A stretch of 64,000 nt of DNA from Protonemura montana (GCA_947568835.1 OX387608.1:16712535-16776534), one strand, 5' to 3'. Shown: positions 12,074-23,698, numbered from the stretch's first letter. Notes: a model not told the origin generated them from the sequence alone. Translations and numbers: made by a program.

Positions 12074-12494
12074 CTGGTGTCAGCCATAATAAATAATAAA
12101 TGCTATGTAATAATAGCTAATAATAATAATGCCATAATAAATGCTGGGCAATAAGAAGACTTCTATAACATCACTTCTGAATGAAAATTGTCCACCCACT
12201 ACATCACAATTACAGATGAAAAGATGAAGATTCACTTCTATGGTCACAGCCAATCGGATACTAATATTATTGTAACATTGTACTACTGGATCTAAGTCTC
12301 GTGCAACGTCCAAGTCGTATCCCAGCAACAAAACATTGTTTCAACATCGGTAATTACACCAGTTTGTTCCGACAGCTTATTGTTTCCGAATTGTACAGCA
12401 TGGGCATACCATGTTGGACAGAAAAGATAGGCGGCAAAATCTGGTCTCTATCACAGCTGAGTGATCACATATGTGATCTATACACTCAACTCAC

Positions 12495-12824
12495 AGCTTC
12501 CTGAGAGCACGAGGACGACGCTCTTCGGTGAAGACAGCGCCACGTGGTCCATCCGGCACTCCAACCTCTTGCCCATGTCCACGGTCAACAGGTTGTAGGT
12601 GAAAGTTTGAACGACGGGCTGAGGTTGCCACGGACGTGCTGACGTCAAGTCCTCTACCAAGGTGTCGTTGCTCTGGTCTCGACGGAGCACGTGGCCGTCC
12701 AAGAGCCAGGTCAAGTTCGCCGGCGGAGCACTAGGAGGCGCACGGCACGAAGCTCGTAGGATCGAGCCAGCGCGCAGGCTCTGAAGGTCACTCAACTCTA
12801 GTATCGGGTCTCCCACAGGAGCGG
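12495..12824 (-). CDS. Ig-CCP serine protease, exon 4 (Ig-like domain 3)
   Basis: Acceptor TTTTTCCAG, donor GTGAGT, phase 1-1, 330 bp. The Ig fold is clear: ASCRAPP (B-strand Cys), LTWLLDG (core Trp) and KRLECRMDHVAL (F-strand Cys), about 65 residues between the cysteines. One exon equals one module, as is usual for phase 1-1 Ig exons. NLT and NDT are N-glycosylation sequons. Confidence 0.88.
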
Positions 12825-13517
12825 CTGGAAAAATAGCAGGTGGTAAGCTGGAAACACAGTCGATGTCTTTTGTATTTTGTTTACGGTATAAACTCTTTCA
12901 TGATGGAATTTTTGTCCTAAAACAGACATCTGACGGGTGAAAGTAATGCACGTGAACCTCAACCTCATGGAGGTGCGCTGTGATTGGTCCAGATCATTTC
13001 CATGACATCTGGGTTTATCGTGATTACAACTTCATCCTCGTATTCATAACTACTCAAGGCTTGCAGCACTTTCGTGTTTGCAGCCCACAAATGTTCAAAC
13101 GCTCGAAGCTGGTTCCTTTAGATGCTGGGTCCATGTCTTGATTGATTAGTTAACAAGGCGTTAAGTATGAAAAGGATAATGAGGCTATGAGGCATTCACA
13201 GCAAGCTAGCACCGGATTTCTCCTCTTCCTCCTAGGCTAGGTTGAACATCAACCTACTATTCACCGACTTCATTTGACCAGTGTTGCAAGGTATAGAGCT
13301 GTTAAACACAGTTGTCAGGCAAGACTAATGAAATCCTCAAAGCAGAGTGTAAGACCAGTCAGTTTCGTATTCAAGTTGTTATCACCATGGCAACGTACTG
13401 GAAATCACCATGAAAATCTGGAAACCGTCAGTGATTGGCTGCTCATATTTAAGTGTCGCGGTTAAACTTAAACACTGCCATGTGGATCTGGCTCCCATGG
13501 GGCAGAGGTTTACTTAC

Positions 13518-13865
13518 ACAAGACAACTACAATTGTTGACTGAACAGTATTTATCCAGATGCTACCATGCTGCCAAGTCTCCCAAGTCCAAAGCCCTGCA
13601 TCGCGCTGCTGCACGTTGGACAACAGGAAGCCGCATTCCTGTTGGCCCATTCCACGGCCGTGTTGACGATATCGGTTTTTTCGTCCCGTCAGTCGTCCCG
13701 TCGAATCGGTCGTCCCGTCCGGGTACAAGTACGCTCGGTCAACAGGTGTATGGAGGCGACATGTGTCAAATTCCACGCGAGACTTGAGCAGCACGGCCAC
13801 GTCGGAGCCTGGAGCGACCACAATGCGACGCGGCGTCGGCGTGGTGGAAGCAAATGTGTCCCAAA
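13518..13865 (-). CDS. Ig-CCP serine protease, exon 3 (Ig-like domain 2, diverged)
   Basis: Acceptor CATCTCTTCACAG, donor GTAAGT, phase 1-1, 348 bp. The encoded segment (VWDTFASTTPTPRR onward) has the size of an Ig module, with cysteines in FDTCRLH and QQECGFLLS, and a D-A-G-L-W-T-W run where the F strand (usually D-x-G-x-Y-x-C) would lie. The second canonical cysteine is displaced, so the fold is inferred from phase, size and neighbours more than from motif. Confidence 0.8.
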
Positions 13866-14247
13866 CTGTGAAGAGATGGAGACAATCATTGGCCAACAAG
13901 ACCACGGCCAGGTTGACAACTTCACAGATTTAACATTAACTTCAATAAGAGTTGGGGCAAGTTTTAAAATGTCCCAGTTTAAGACTAATTACAATGGCTT
14001 ATTTATCTGGACATGGCAAAAAATCGTAATGATTAAAAATTATCCTAAAAAAGTGTTTAATCATGAAAAGATTGGCAAGTCTGCTAAAATTTAAGAAACT
14101 AACGTTCCATTTACCCCGGTAACAGAAAAAAAAACAAATTGCTGTAAAAACTTGTTTCCAAACCCATGCGTTGTCAACACTGAAACGAATCATCCCATCA
14201 CATGCAACAAGTGGATCCTCCCGTCCCTTGCATTGTACAGCACTTAC

Positions 14248-14625
14248 CAGTGAATGCCACCATCGCGGTACCGCGACTCCAGCTGCCATCAGCAGCACGA
14301 CCCAGGCACTCAACAAGCTCACTCGATGAGAAACTTGGCTCCAGCAGAGTGACTCCACAATCTCCAGCGGACAATCCTCTCCCGGCGTAAGTCACCGTGT
14401 ATCTATGGGTTTCGTCTTTAAAAGATTGTTGGGGCGATTGCGGACCGCGGCTAAAGTCCTCCACTTGGGTTTTATTTTTATCGGACGGTAACCAGACCCA
14501 GCAGTCGATTAGCGGGTGTGGAAAGTTGCACTGGACAGTGACGTTGTTTCCCCTCTTAACAAACTGGTAAGGTGGCTGCACCACCGGCGTCACCACTCGC
14601 GTATCGAACGTGTCAGCGCTGATTT
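14248..14625 (-). CDS. Ig-CCP serine protease, exon 2 (Ig-like domain 1)
   Basis: Acceptor CTGATTGCAG, donor GTAAGT, phase 1-1, 378 bp. Ig-like pattern: VTVQCNFPHP (first Cys), CWVWLP (core Trp), GDCGVTLL near the F strand and a further Cys in LVECLG. NVT and NKT are N-glycosylation sequons. Joined to exon 1 the protein reads on directly from the signal peptide (TVWQ/ISAD). Confidence 0.87.
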
Positions 14626-15374
14626 CTGCAATCAGAGCACAAGACCAGACTTTGAAAAACACACAGAGATTGCATTGCGTTCATTGAGTCAATAATGTCA
14701 TGGACCAATCATCTGCTAAATCGAACACAGATATGCTGTTGGTGGTTGCTACACACACATACACTTCACACCAACGACCAAAACATCGAAAGGGTACAAA
14801 TAGAAGAAAAAATATATATAGAAGGGAAAGGTATGGAAGGAAGAAATAATTATGAGGAAACATAAAACTATGAGGATGATAAACGCAAAGAGAGTACAGA
14901 AGAGAGACAAAACAAAGAAGAAGAAATTAAAATAACAGACGTAAAGATCACTAGTATTACAAAGAAAATTTTAGAATTTAAATGGGAAGAATTAAGAATG
15001 CAAGTTTAATAACAAGATCAACTTGTAGGTATAAATCTTTTTGGGGATGAAATGCATGGAAGGCGATAGGAGATAGATTAGTGAAGACAAAGTTTAGAGG
15101 AACAAATAGACATGAATTTAAATTGATAGGAAAGAAATGAGAAATGAAAGGGACATGGAGATTGTGGAAAGAGGTGTTGAAGAGTGGAATGGAATTAGTG
15201 GTATGGACGAAAAAGGGGTGAAAAATGTAAAGAGTTTTAGGGAATTGATAAAGAATGTGATGTGAATTGAAGAATGGAAGGGGATATCGGTACACGCAGA
15301 CTTAATTGTATGAATCTGTTTCGAATCAATATAAATAAACCAATCAGCTCAATCAGCTTGGAAATGTAACTCAC
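14626..15374. other. Protease intron 1, purine-rich
   Basis: Intron between the signal-peptide exon and Ig exon 1. The plus strand at about 14800-15290 is purine-rich (AGAAGAA/GAAAT runs), giving a long pyrimidine tract on the coding strand. No other feature seen. Confidence 0.5.
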
Positions 15375-15417
15375 GCCATACGGTGGCCAAGAGACAAACG
15401 AGGGCGCAGTAAAGCAT
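15375..15417 (-). CDS. Ig-CCP serine protease, exon 1 (signal peptide)
   Basis: ATG followed by a hydrophobic leader MLYCALVCLLATVW and a GTGAGT donor, leaving one base in phase 1. The eight exons (43, 378, 348, 330, 231, 162, 299 and 375 bp) add up to 2166 bp, exactly 722 codons including the stop, with every junction in phase. That makes this start strongly preferred. The product is a secreted 721-residue protein: signal peptide, Ig, Ig-like, Ig, CCP, S1 protease. Confidence 0.85.
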
Positions 15418-16028
15418 GGCGGTGGCAGGACCTGGAACCAAACAGCACAATGTCAGTCTCCATGTGGCACTTGCTGGGTTTTATTTGCAAAGACAAGGGT
15501 ACATTTAGCTAGAAGATGGCTTCTCAGATTGCAAACAAATCTTGGTTGGCAAATGATAAGTAAAAAACTAATCTCAGTTCGGTTGTAGTAAAAAAAAACT
15601 GTTTATTTTTAATTTTTAAAAGCATTTTTTTTTTCCAAACTAGTGTTAAGGTTCGGTAAAGTAGAAATGAGTCTAAAAACTATAACAGCATTTTAGTGTG
15701 TCTATTTGCCACAGAGCAGCGTTGCAATCGCAGTTGATATTCTGTGACCAATAAAGTGCTCCATGAATAAGTGTCATGGCAACCATTAGTGTTAGCACAA
15801 AACTGTGCTACAAAGTGAAATGGTATTGGTCAGTTTACAATTTAGTTATGTTGCTACGGTGACCACTGAACTATAATACGTTCAACGGGATTTTTATCAA
15901 AATATGCTCTGAAGAAAATAATATTGCCAAAGATTTTCAAAACAGTGTAACGTTAAAAACCACAAAATGAAAAAAATTGATTTTGAAAAGTTAAGAATCG
16001 AAAATATAATTCAAGAAATAGCAAAATA
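15418..16028. other. Upstream region of the protease gene
   Basis: About 600 bp of AT-rich DNA upstream of the start codon; it should include the 5' UTR and promoter, but I could not fix a TATA box or start site. Confidence 0.4.
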
Positions 16029-16478
16029 TATTCTGATAGTTTTTAGACTCATGTCTACTTGATGTAAACTTAGCACTAGTTTTAACAAAAACTATTTCAA
16101 CTGGGTTTTCAATGCTAAGTGAAGAACAACTAAATTTCCCAACGTTTCGTAACTTGTACCTGTAACTTTATCAAGGGTAAGAGCAGTCCTGACAATTTCC
16201 ACACACATAATTAGTTAGTTAATACCAAAATGTGTTTGGAATTTTATTTCAGAAAATACAAAATACATTAGTTTTTTAGTTATTGACCCTGATTATTTTA
16301 TTTAGATGCATTTAGGAAGCTTGAACTTGGTAATTGTTATAATTTTGTGTGGTTCTTTTGTTATCATAAAATTGTCACCCTTGATAAAGTAACAGGCACA
16401 AGTTACGAAACGTTGGGAAATTCAGTTGTTCTTCACTTAGCATTCAAAACCCAGTTGAAATAGTTTTTGTTAAGGAAA
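16029..16478. mobile_element. Penelope-like terminal repeat, inverted pair
   Basis: Two copies of the same Penelope-like terminal sequence in opposite orientation (about 16029-16200 antisense, 16240-16478 sense), giving a long hairpin-forming palindrome. Marker words are ACGAAACGTTGGGAAAT and TTGTTCTTCACTTAGCATT. The same pair arrangement recurs at 42.45 and 60.54 kb. No coding part is present. Confidence 0.7.
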
Positions 16479-17158
16479 ATAAATTATTTATAACTTACAG
16501 TTAACGCAGTTTGTGAACAGTGATGCTCGGATGACTCTGACGCTCTGGTATTAACGCGGTGGTTTTTATTTTATCCGAGACAAGCCATGGGTGGGGAAGA
16601 TTTGGAGCCCCACTTGCGGGTTCAGGGTCGGGCCAAGCGCGTCACAGATAGCAAATAGGCTTCCCATAAAATGCGCGCATTTAATTAGAGATTAGACCCT
16701 GCTCGTTACGAATAATTCAACTAAGTATAATTATTGTGCAGTAAAATTCAGTGGTGTTTTCGCTTGGCTTCATTATTGCTGTTGCTCTAGGGTCACTCTG
16801 GGTTATCAAGAGTCTGATGACGCAAGGAGCTAAAAAACAGCAGAATTATCGTCTGTCTTAACTAAAGACTGTCTAGACTTTAGGTCTGGAAGGCCATGCA
16901 GATGCCACGCCATTGACGCAGGGAGTTCGCGGTTGACCAAAAAAGCAGAGGTTATCAAGGCGTCGAGATAACTAAGAGAGAAGTGTGATTAACACATTTC
17001 ACAACCACCGCTTTCCAACTGTTTGGTCAATATTGTCACTTTTATTTGTAAAATTCAATGAAAGTCGTCAGCTGACAGTTTCCAGAGATCTCTGTCAATA
17101 GTGACAATAGTGACAATTGTTAAAATATTGATATCTAGCATTGCTCTGAATTGCTCAC
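16479..17158. other. No gene seen
   Basis: Non-coding DNA without a recognisable element or exon. Confidence 0.45.
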
Positions 17159-17257
17159 CTTCAGTAGACATGACATGCTTTTTTGAAGGAACCTTGGGGA
17201 CAGTCGCTGTTGTTGGTCTTTCACAAGAGCAGGTCTCCAGCAGCTGTTGACAGCAAT
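17159..17257 (-). CDS. Candidate exon, Cys-rich (weak)
   Basis: Acceptor TTTCTTCTAG, donor GTGAGC, 99 bp. In phase 1 it reads CCQQLLETCSCERP then a Thr/Lys-rich tail; phase 0 is open too, so the frame is undecided. Another possible exon lies at 17340-17445. No family recognised. It could belong to a second minus-strand gene between the protease and the zinc-finger locus. Confidence 0.3.
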
Positions 17258-17657
17258 CTAGAAGAAAGAATTCATGACTCAGACATCGACAGCTTTGCGT
17301 TGATTTCTCATCAGAGCAATTGTATGAACTTCAACTAACCTTGTGTTAAGTTGTATTGATAGCAGTAGCAAGTGAGTTGGTGGTTCTTGAATCTCTAATG
17401 CATGCAGTGTTGCTGGTGCTAGTAGCCATCCTTGAGCTGGGCTTGCTGGAACAGAAACAAAGAACCAATTAATAACTAAACATAAATTGCATCGAGTAAA
17501 TTCCAGGCCTAACAATCAAACATAAAAAAATTGTTTATTTGGCAGACATATAGTAAAATGGACATGAATAAAAGCTAATGGGGAGACTAATTTTTTTTTA
17601 TTTATTTTTATTTCACAACTTTGACATACTTTTCTTTATAAATGCTATCGGATGTTG

Positions 17658-18427
17658 TTATTTTATTTGAATATTGCTAAGTTTAGCCTTCATTTCTTTG
17701 GAGGTTTTTGGCAATGGTACTACTGCTTGTCCCGGCAGATTATTCCATAGACGTACTCCCTCTGTGGCTAAACAGTACTTTCCGATGTCGGTTCTTGGTT
17801 TTAGCTGTTTTATTTTGTGAAGGTGATCTTGACGGGATATATATGACGGCGGTTGAAGGAGCAGGTTGACGTCCTCCCATCCAGGTTCGTTTATATACGC
17901 TCGGAATATGGCTATGACTAGTGATCTATTTCGCCGTTCCCTCAGATTTTCCCAGTTCATGTTACGAACTAGCTGTGTTGGTCCGGGGGTTCTAGCGAAG
18001 CTGTTGCATACATATCGAGCTGATCTCCGTTGTACCATGTCTAAGCGGTGGATGTTTGCAGCTGTGTGGGGGCTCCAGACACTTGTACAGTACTCTAGCT
18101 GGGGTCGTATTAGAGTAAGATATGCTATTTCTTTTGCTCTCTTTGTTGCGCCTTTCAAGTTTCTCATCACAAAGTGCATTGTTTTACAGGATTTCTTTAC
18201 TGTGGCATCTACATGCATATTCCATAGGAGATTGTCTGATAATAGAATTCCCAAGTACTTTGTGTTGTTTACTGGTTTGATGTCCTTGGAGTTAAATGTG
18301 TAATTGTACTCAACTTTTCTTCTTCTTGTACAGAATGATATTTTATTAGTCTTGTCCATGTTTAATCTCATTTTGTTGGTGGAAACCCATATGTACAAGG
18401 AGGATAGGTCATGCTGTAGTTGAACTT
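17658..18427 (-). pseudogene. LINE reverse-transcriptase 3' half (Jockey/CR1-like)
   Basis: About 250 codons open to a natural stop. The frame contains NTKYLGILLSDNLLW (the KYLG motif after the RT palm), LTLIRPQLEYCTSVWSPHT (the thumb motif of Jockey/CR1-type LINEs), RRSARYV, and ends with GVRLWNNLPGQAV. The catalytic palm (YADD) and everything upstream is missing, so it is a 5'-truncated insertion, minus strand. The open frame suggests it is fairly young. The flank at 17590-17625 is T-rich on the plus strand, as expected for a poly(A)-type 3' end. Confidence 0.85.
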
Positions 18428-18705
18428 ACATGGTTAGACTAATTGGGAAAGTGATTGGAATTTTAGATAGAAGTTATGAGTGGAATGGGTTTAAGTGATT
18501 GGAAACAGGTGATAAAGAATGTTTATAGGTTTAGGAAGTTAAAAGATATATTCTAAGATCTAAAATGCTACCATGTTCAGAAATGACTGAAAAAACAGTT
18601 TAAAATAAACAAATATATGGATTGGTGAAGTGGTTCACAGTCGTGGGTAGATGGGGTTGTGTGAAAAGGTATTGCTATGTTTTAATTGACTGCAGTCCTG
18701 AAAAG

Positions 18706-18743
18706 GAACCTAAAAAGTAGACGTTTGTCTACTTTTTAGGTTC
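18706..18743. other. Perfect 17-bp inverted repeat
   Basis: GAACCTAAAAAGTAGAC, a 4-base loop GTTT, then the exact reverse complement. Transcribed, it would form an uninterrupted 17-bp hairpin. It is too short for a typical animal pre-miRNA and has no known match to me. Confidence 0.8.
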
Positions 18744-18902
18744 TTTTTAGGTTCCATCAGCGTTGCCGAGATAATACAGAGATTGAAAATAGTTCAGTTA
18801 TTTAAAATGAATATAAATACAGAGTTGAAATAGAGTTAACTATAGAGGACTCACCACAGATGTTTAGAGAGAGATTGGGTCTGAGTATATAGACAGTGAC
18901 TA

Positions 18903-19045
18903 CTAGATGAAGTCTTCTCGAGGTGATGTTTGCGTGGATGTTTGCTTATTTTTAACATTTTTGAACTTTCTTATGAACTCATTCTCAGTCTGGAGTAGGT
19001 TTTCCAAGCCAGGTTTCATGCCAGCTGTTTGACTAGGTTCTGGTG
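18903..19045 (-). CDS. Candidate terminal exon (weak)
   Basis: Acceptor TCATTTTTGCAG, phase 1 entry, open for 47 codons (APEPSQTAGMKPGLE onward, Lys/Thr/Gln-rich end) to a TAG. A good acceptor and a matching phase are the only support. It might end a gene that includes the Cys-rich candidate at 22519-22626. Unrecognised. Confidence 0.3.
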
Positions 19046-20719
19046 CTGCAAAAATGATTGAAACAATATTGGTATTGGGCTCAGTGCCCATAAAACAACA
19101 GGATAACCACCAACCACAGTAGGGAAATAAAGCTGGAAAAAATTATTGTATACAATATATATCAATATTGCTTACATTGGGCAAACTATGAACAGTTCAC
19201 CCAGATGAAGCTGCAATCTGAAGCTTGTCAGCCAGCAACTATGTCAGCAACACGATTCAACATTAAGTCTTATAGGAAGGCAGTTGAAAACTTCAACAGA
19301 CAGAAATTACAGACAGAATAGTCAGGAATAGCATAAAGAGTCACCTATAGAGGGTTGCAGTTCCATAGTCTATTGCCTGAATTGCAATCGCAAGTATTGC
19401 CAGTCATAAAGATGACTTGCTCCATTACGGAGTTCAGGTCTCTTGGCAGCAATATTGTGAACAACCTTGTGATCTCGTTAGCTCGCACTTCAATCGACAT
19501 CAGCGGTATTCTAGAAGCAAAACAAAACCCACCCTTAAAACATGGAAAGCATCGCAACGGTTGGTGAAGAGAAATTAAGTGTTCAATTAGATGATCCGGT
19601 ACCCGTGCTATGATTGTTTGACGGCATCGCAGCAAAGGTCCCAATTCTTACAGAAAGCTATAGGACAGCATCGCCTGGCAAAGAATTTATTTCTACACGT
19701 AAAAAGGCGATGCAGGCCATAAGCTATCCTTTATCTCTGACATAACCTAGGCGTAACACTACTAGATTGAATAACAACAATGTCAGGAGACTTACCCAAA
19801 CGAGTTTAAAATAGTCAATCTCATAGGCTGAGAAACTTTGCAGAATCAGTACGGGAATTTTCTCAATGACAAAGTACTGTAATTTAGAAGAATATTGGAG
19901 TTAAATAAAACTAGCCAGCATGCTCGCAATGCCGGCTAGGTAGCTCTTTCTAGGCTATTCTGCAGGGCTTCCAACTGATAAAAAATAAATTTCGTATCCA
20001 ATTCACGCCGTAAATTTGCGGTAAATTTCGAAATATAATGATAATGATGTATATTATTTGTCAGACGATCATTGTACAACTATATCGATAGTAGTCGATA
20101 TTTTACTATTTCACTATTTACTACGAGTTAACTATTTCAGCTTGATCACCATCAGGGCTCATTAATAAATATTACCGTAAAAAAGAATTAATTTACACCC
20201 AGTTTTATTACCAACAAGCAAAGGTTCAATAAAATTTGGAAAATAATTAAAGTAATTGAGATCAAAGTACTTCATCATGATATTAATATTTGTATTACCT
20301 TCATCCTTTACCCCGCCAGTTCGGCAGCCTGCAAATATCGCTCTCGTGCCTAGTTTCAGGACGTAGCAGGTCCTTGGTTCGATGCTCGTTCGCATAGCTT
20401 TCTCTTTATCGGAGGAATGTTACAAAAATGTTGTCAATCACTGTGTGCTTAGGACGGCAAACAATAATTATGTTTGGATAACACTTGGGAGTTACTTTCT
20501 ACAATCAATCATTACACCGAGTTAGAAAAATAAAATCAACCAATTATATTTTGCATACCTATATTTGTAATTATATATTAGATGTTTATGTACTCTTAAT
20601 TATAATTATTTGTTGGTCTATGGACTTAAGTTGTAAATAAATATTCCATGTGTACCTATTATGTATGTAATTTACCACAGTGCAGCAAATACACATTTGT
20701 AAGAGAAGAAAAAATATTG
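19046..20719. other. Mostly unassigned, with dispersed repeat R2 copy 1
   Basis: The only structure I support is a segment at about 19790-19915 that recurs at about 23820-23945 (shared words CTTACCCAAAC, TCATAGGCTGAGA, AGAATCAGT). No exon, RNA gene or intact element seen in the rest. Confidence 0.5.
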
Positions 20720-20724
20720 GAACG

Positions 20725-21850
20725 TTTTTAGAAAAACTATTTGAACTGGGTTTTCAATGCTAAGTAAAGGGCAACTAAATTTCCCAGCGTTTCGTAACAT
20801 CCTACTAGTTACTTCATCAGAGGTTTGAGCAGTCTGACAATTTTCCGATAACAAAAGAACCACATAAAATTATAACAATTACCTAGTTCAAGCTTCCTAA
20901 ATGCATCTAACAAAATAATCAGGGTCAATAACTTAAAAACTAATGTATTATGTATTTTCTGAAATAAGAACTTGAACACATTGGCATTTTTTAACTAACT
21001 AATTAAGTGTATGGAAAAAACGCCAATTTTTCGAGGTTGTCCTAAAGTTATGTGATACAATCAAAATTTCCTTATTCATTACGTTTAGTTCTTAATCTAC
21101 CCGTCCAAATATTTTCTTCTGGATTCTTTGTGTTGATTTCTTCTGTCTCCTCACTGATATTCTCTATTCCATTTTTCTGTCGTAAAATTGTTCCCCAAGC
21201 TCTATCAAGTTGAAAACTATTATCTCTATTGAAGTTATTGGATTGTTTTTTAATTTCTATTGCTTCTCTGACTTTTCTAGTGAATTTCCTATCATCTCGA
21301 CATAAAATCCTTACCGTGTCTATTTTAATGTGATGTTGAAACTCATTCCCGTGTTCTGCACAAGCTGATTGATTCAAGTGTCTTTGTTTTTCCCCAACAC
21401 TGCTAGATTGTTTTGCTAATCTTATGTGTCTTTCGTGTTCCTTGACTCTTGTGCTAATTTTCCTACCTGTTTCTCTTATGTAAACTTTTCCACACTCACA
21501 ACTTACCTCAAAGACGCCTTTGCATTCTAATGGAACCTGATCCTTCACTAGTCTTACCATTGTACTTATTTTTCTATCTGCCCTAAAAGCTGTACAAATC
21601 TGCTTTTTCAACATCACTTTTTTAATCTTCTCTCCTATCTTAGGTACGTATGGTAAAACTGCGATGGATTTGATTTCATCTAGACTGTTTTCACTAATTC
21701 CCTTTTCAACTATCTCAGAGTTTATTTCCACACTTTCTTTATTTTTTAATCAGTTCAGCAAAATTGTTTGTCTTCATCAAGAATTTGTATATTTTTGGGG
21801 AGTAAGTTTAACAATTTCAATCCCTTAGCTTCAGCAGAACTTTTGTTATT
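20725..21850 (-). mobile_element. Penelope-like element, 3' part with GIY-YIG region
   Basis: A minus-strand reading frame (21072-21731) carries the C-terminal GIY-YIG endonuclease region typical of Penelope-like retroelements: CECGKVYIRETGR, STRVKEHERHIR, an AEHG segment and the closing NFNRDNSFQLDRAWGTIL. It is followed at about 20725-20870 by the family's terminal sequence. The reverse-transcriptase part is not in place, so this is a broken, 5'-truncated copy. It is the only coding copy in the window and anchors the identity of about nine non-coding terminal fragments elsewhere. Confidence 0.75.
20785..20822 (-). ncRNA. Hammerhead-ribozyme-like core in Penelope terminal repeat
   Basis: On the minus strand: CTGATGA, a 5-bp stem GTAAC/GTTAC closed by an 8-9 base loop, then GAAA. 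This is the conserved hammerhead catalytic core with stem II. Hammerheads in Penelope-like terminal repeats are established for many animals. Stems I and III and the cleavage site are not clear to me here. Other copies in this window have a decayed first box (TTGATAA) but keep stem II and GAAA. Confidence 0.6.
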
Positions 21851-22518
21851 CATACATTCCTTAAATTTATATTAACTCACACATCTTTTATTAGCAAAAT
21901 CAATCGTTACAATCTCCTGGTTAATAATCTATAAAATAACATTATGAATGTATATGCAAGCCACAAGTAGTATGTCAACAGGAATCTTTATAAAATACAC
22001 CAGCTGTTGTAGGATTATAACTTGCATCAGCCAGGTATCAAACCACTCTTTCTGGTAGAGTTAAGAGTTTTTTTACATGGTAGCTATGTCCCCAAAGAAC
22101 AATACCATGGAAAATCCTAGAATGTATATATAAGCATAGTAAACCATTTTTGCACAAATGAAGCAACTAACTTTCAGTATCCTTTTGACAAGAAAAAATA
22201 ATATATTTCATAATATTAGAATAATATATTCCAATAAAGAAATCAGCTAAGCTAGAAAGGTATGTATTCTAGATTTCAGAGGTCTGCAACATGCTATAAT
22301 TGTTTAATAATAATAATTTATTCACAGAATACTTATTTACTTACATACACTTGTATCTTTCACAAGCAAGTAAGTCAGTTGCACAGACTTCAAACTCACC
22401 CTCTATGCTTCTCTCCTTAATATCAAGTCTAATTACATAATCTGCATTTAAGTTGCTATTGATATAAATGGATGTGCATCCTACCTCTTTCAACTGCCTC
22501 CCAAACATAGTAACATAC
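21851..22518. other. No gene seen
   Basis: AT-rich DNA. A minus-strand frame at 22341-22518 continues past the donor of the next candidate exon and is probably intron. Confidence 0.4.
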
Positions 22519-22626
22519 CTTGGGTTTGTATTGCAACGGTAGGTACTCACTGTAGATGTCCACTGGCCGGTCGATATGATCCATGGAAAGACAGTTGTCT
22601 AATTGATTGCATCCTGCCGGACAGCA
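22519..22626 (-). CDS. Candidate Cys-rich exon (weak to moderate)
   Basis: Preceded by a 14-base pyrimidine tract and an AG, ending in donor GTATGT. It is 36 codons in one open frame: CCPAGCNQLDNCLS, then a more acidic stretch to LQYKPK. The closely spaced cysteines suggest an extracellular module, but I do not recognise it and the neighbouring exons are uncertain. Confidence 0.4.
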
Positions 22627-23204
22627 CTGGTCATCAAGCGTCAGATAAAAAAAAAAAAAAGACAAGTTCAGGTAGCTAAAAAATTTTCACTTCCCCCTTG
22701 GCCTTCCTGATTGGAACATTTTCCTAACCCTCAATGTACAATCATCACCGTAATTGCAAAAAAAAAATCCTTTTATTTTCATCTAAATTGATATCACCAA
22801 AGAACTGATTTAGCTTATCTCAAAGCTTTGTGATTGGGCTCACTTGAAATGATAAGATAAATCTGCTTTCAAATCCATTGCGTAGGGTTTTTTAATGCTT
22901 TTAGAATAGCACATATTGTTAACTCTGGATTGGTCCTATTTTACAGCCCTGCTACTGGTTTGAACTCAAAACATTTTTAAAAATTATGTCCAGTAGTTAT
23001 ATGAAGCTTCCAGGAAGTTTTAAGTCAAGATTCATCAAACTTTACTAAATAACTATGTGCACCAAGAGCCGTAGAGATTAACACCTTAACGATCTTGCCA
23101 GATCGCAATATAACTCGGACAACAATGTATCTTGTAAAGAATTGCAAACCCCAATGTGAAACATTCTGAGACACTACATTTCACTGCTAGTGATGATGAC
23201 TATG
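22627..23204. other. No gene seen
   Basis: Non-coding, AT-rich, no supported feature. Confidence 0.4.
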
Positions 23205-23208
23205 CTAA

Positions 23209-23698
23209 GCGGTGGCCGGTCCTTGGTGCTGTTGGACAGGAGCAGCCAACACAGTGTGTCAAAGTGACGAGGCTAAGCGGTGGCCGGTCCTTGGTGCTGT
23301 TGGACAGGAGCAGCCAACACAGTGTGTCAAAGTGACAAGGCTACGCGGTCGTCGGTCCTTGGTGCTGTTGGACAGGAGCAGCCAACACAGTGTGGCAAAG
23401 GGACAAGCCTAAGCGGTAGCCGGTCCTTGGTGCTGTTGGACAGGAGCAGCCAACACAGTGTGTCAAAGTGACAAGGCTAAGCGGTGGCCGGACCTTGGTG
23501 CTGTTGGACAGGAGCAGCCAACACAGTGTGACAAGGCTACGCGGTGGCCGGTCCTTGGTGCCAACTTGGTGCTATTGGACAGGAGCAGCCAAAGACAGGA
23601 GCAGCCAACACAGTTTGTCAAAGTGACAAGGCTAAGCGGTGGCCGGTCCTTGGTGCTGTTGGACAGAAGCAGCCAACATAGTGTGTCAAAGGGATTAG
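23209..23698. repeat. 68-bp minisatellite
   Basis: About seven copies of a GC-richer unit containing GGTGGCCGGTCCTTGGTGCT and GGACAGGAGCAGCCAACAC, with internal deletions near 23520-23600. It produces overlapping open frames on both strands that are artefacts of the repeat. Confidence 0.9.

Noticed and set aside
23209-23698. CRISPR-like direct repeats
   Set aside because: All tandem arrays here are head-to-tail without unique spacers, in an intron-bearing eukaryotic sequence.
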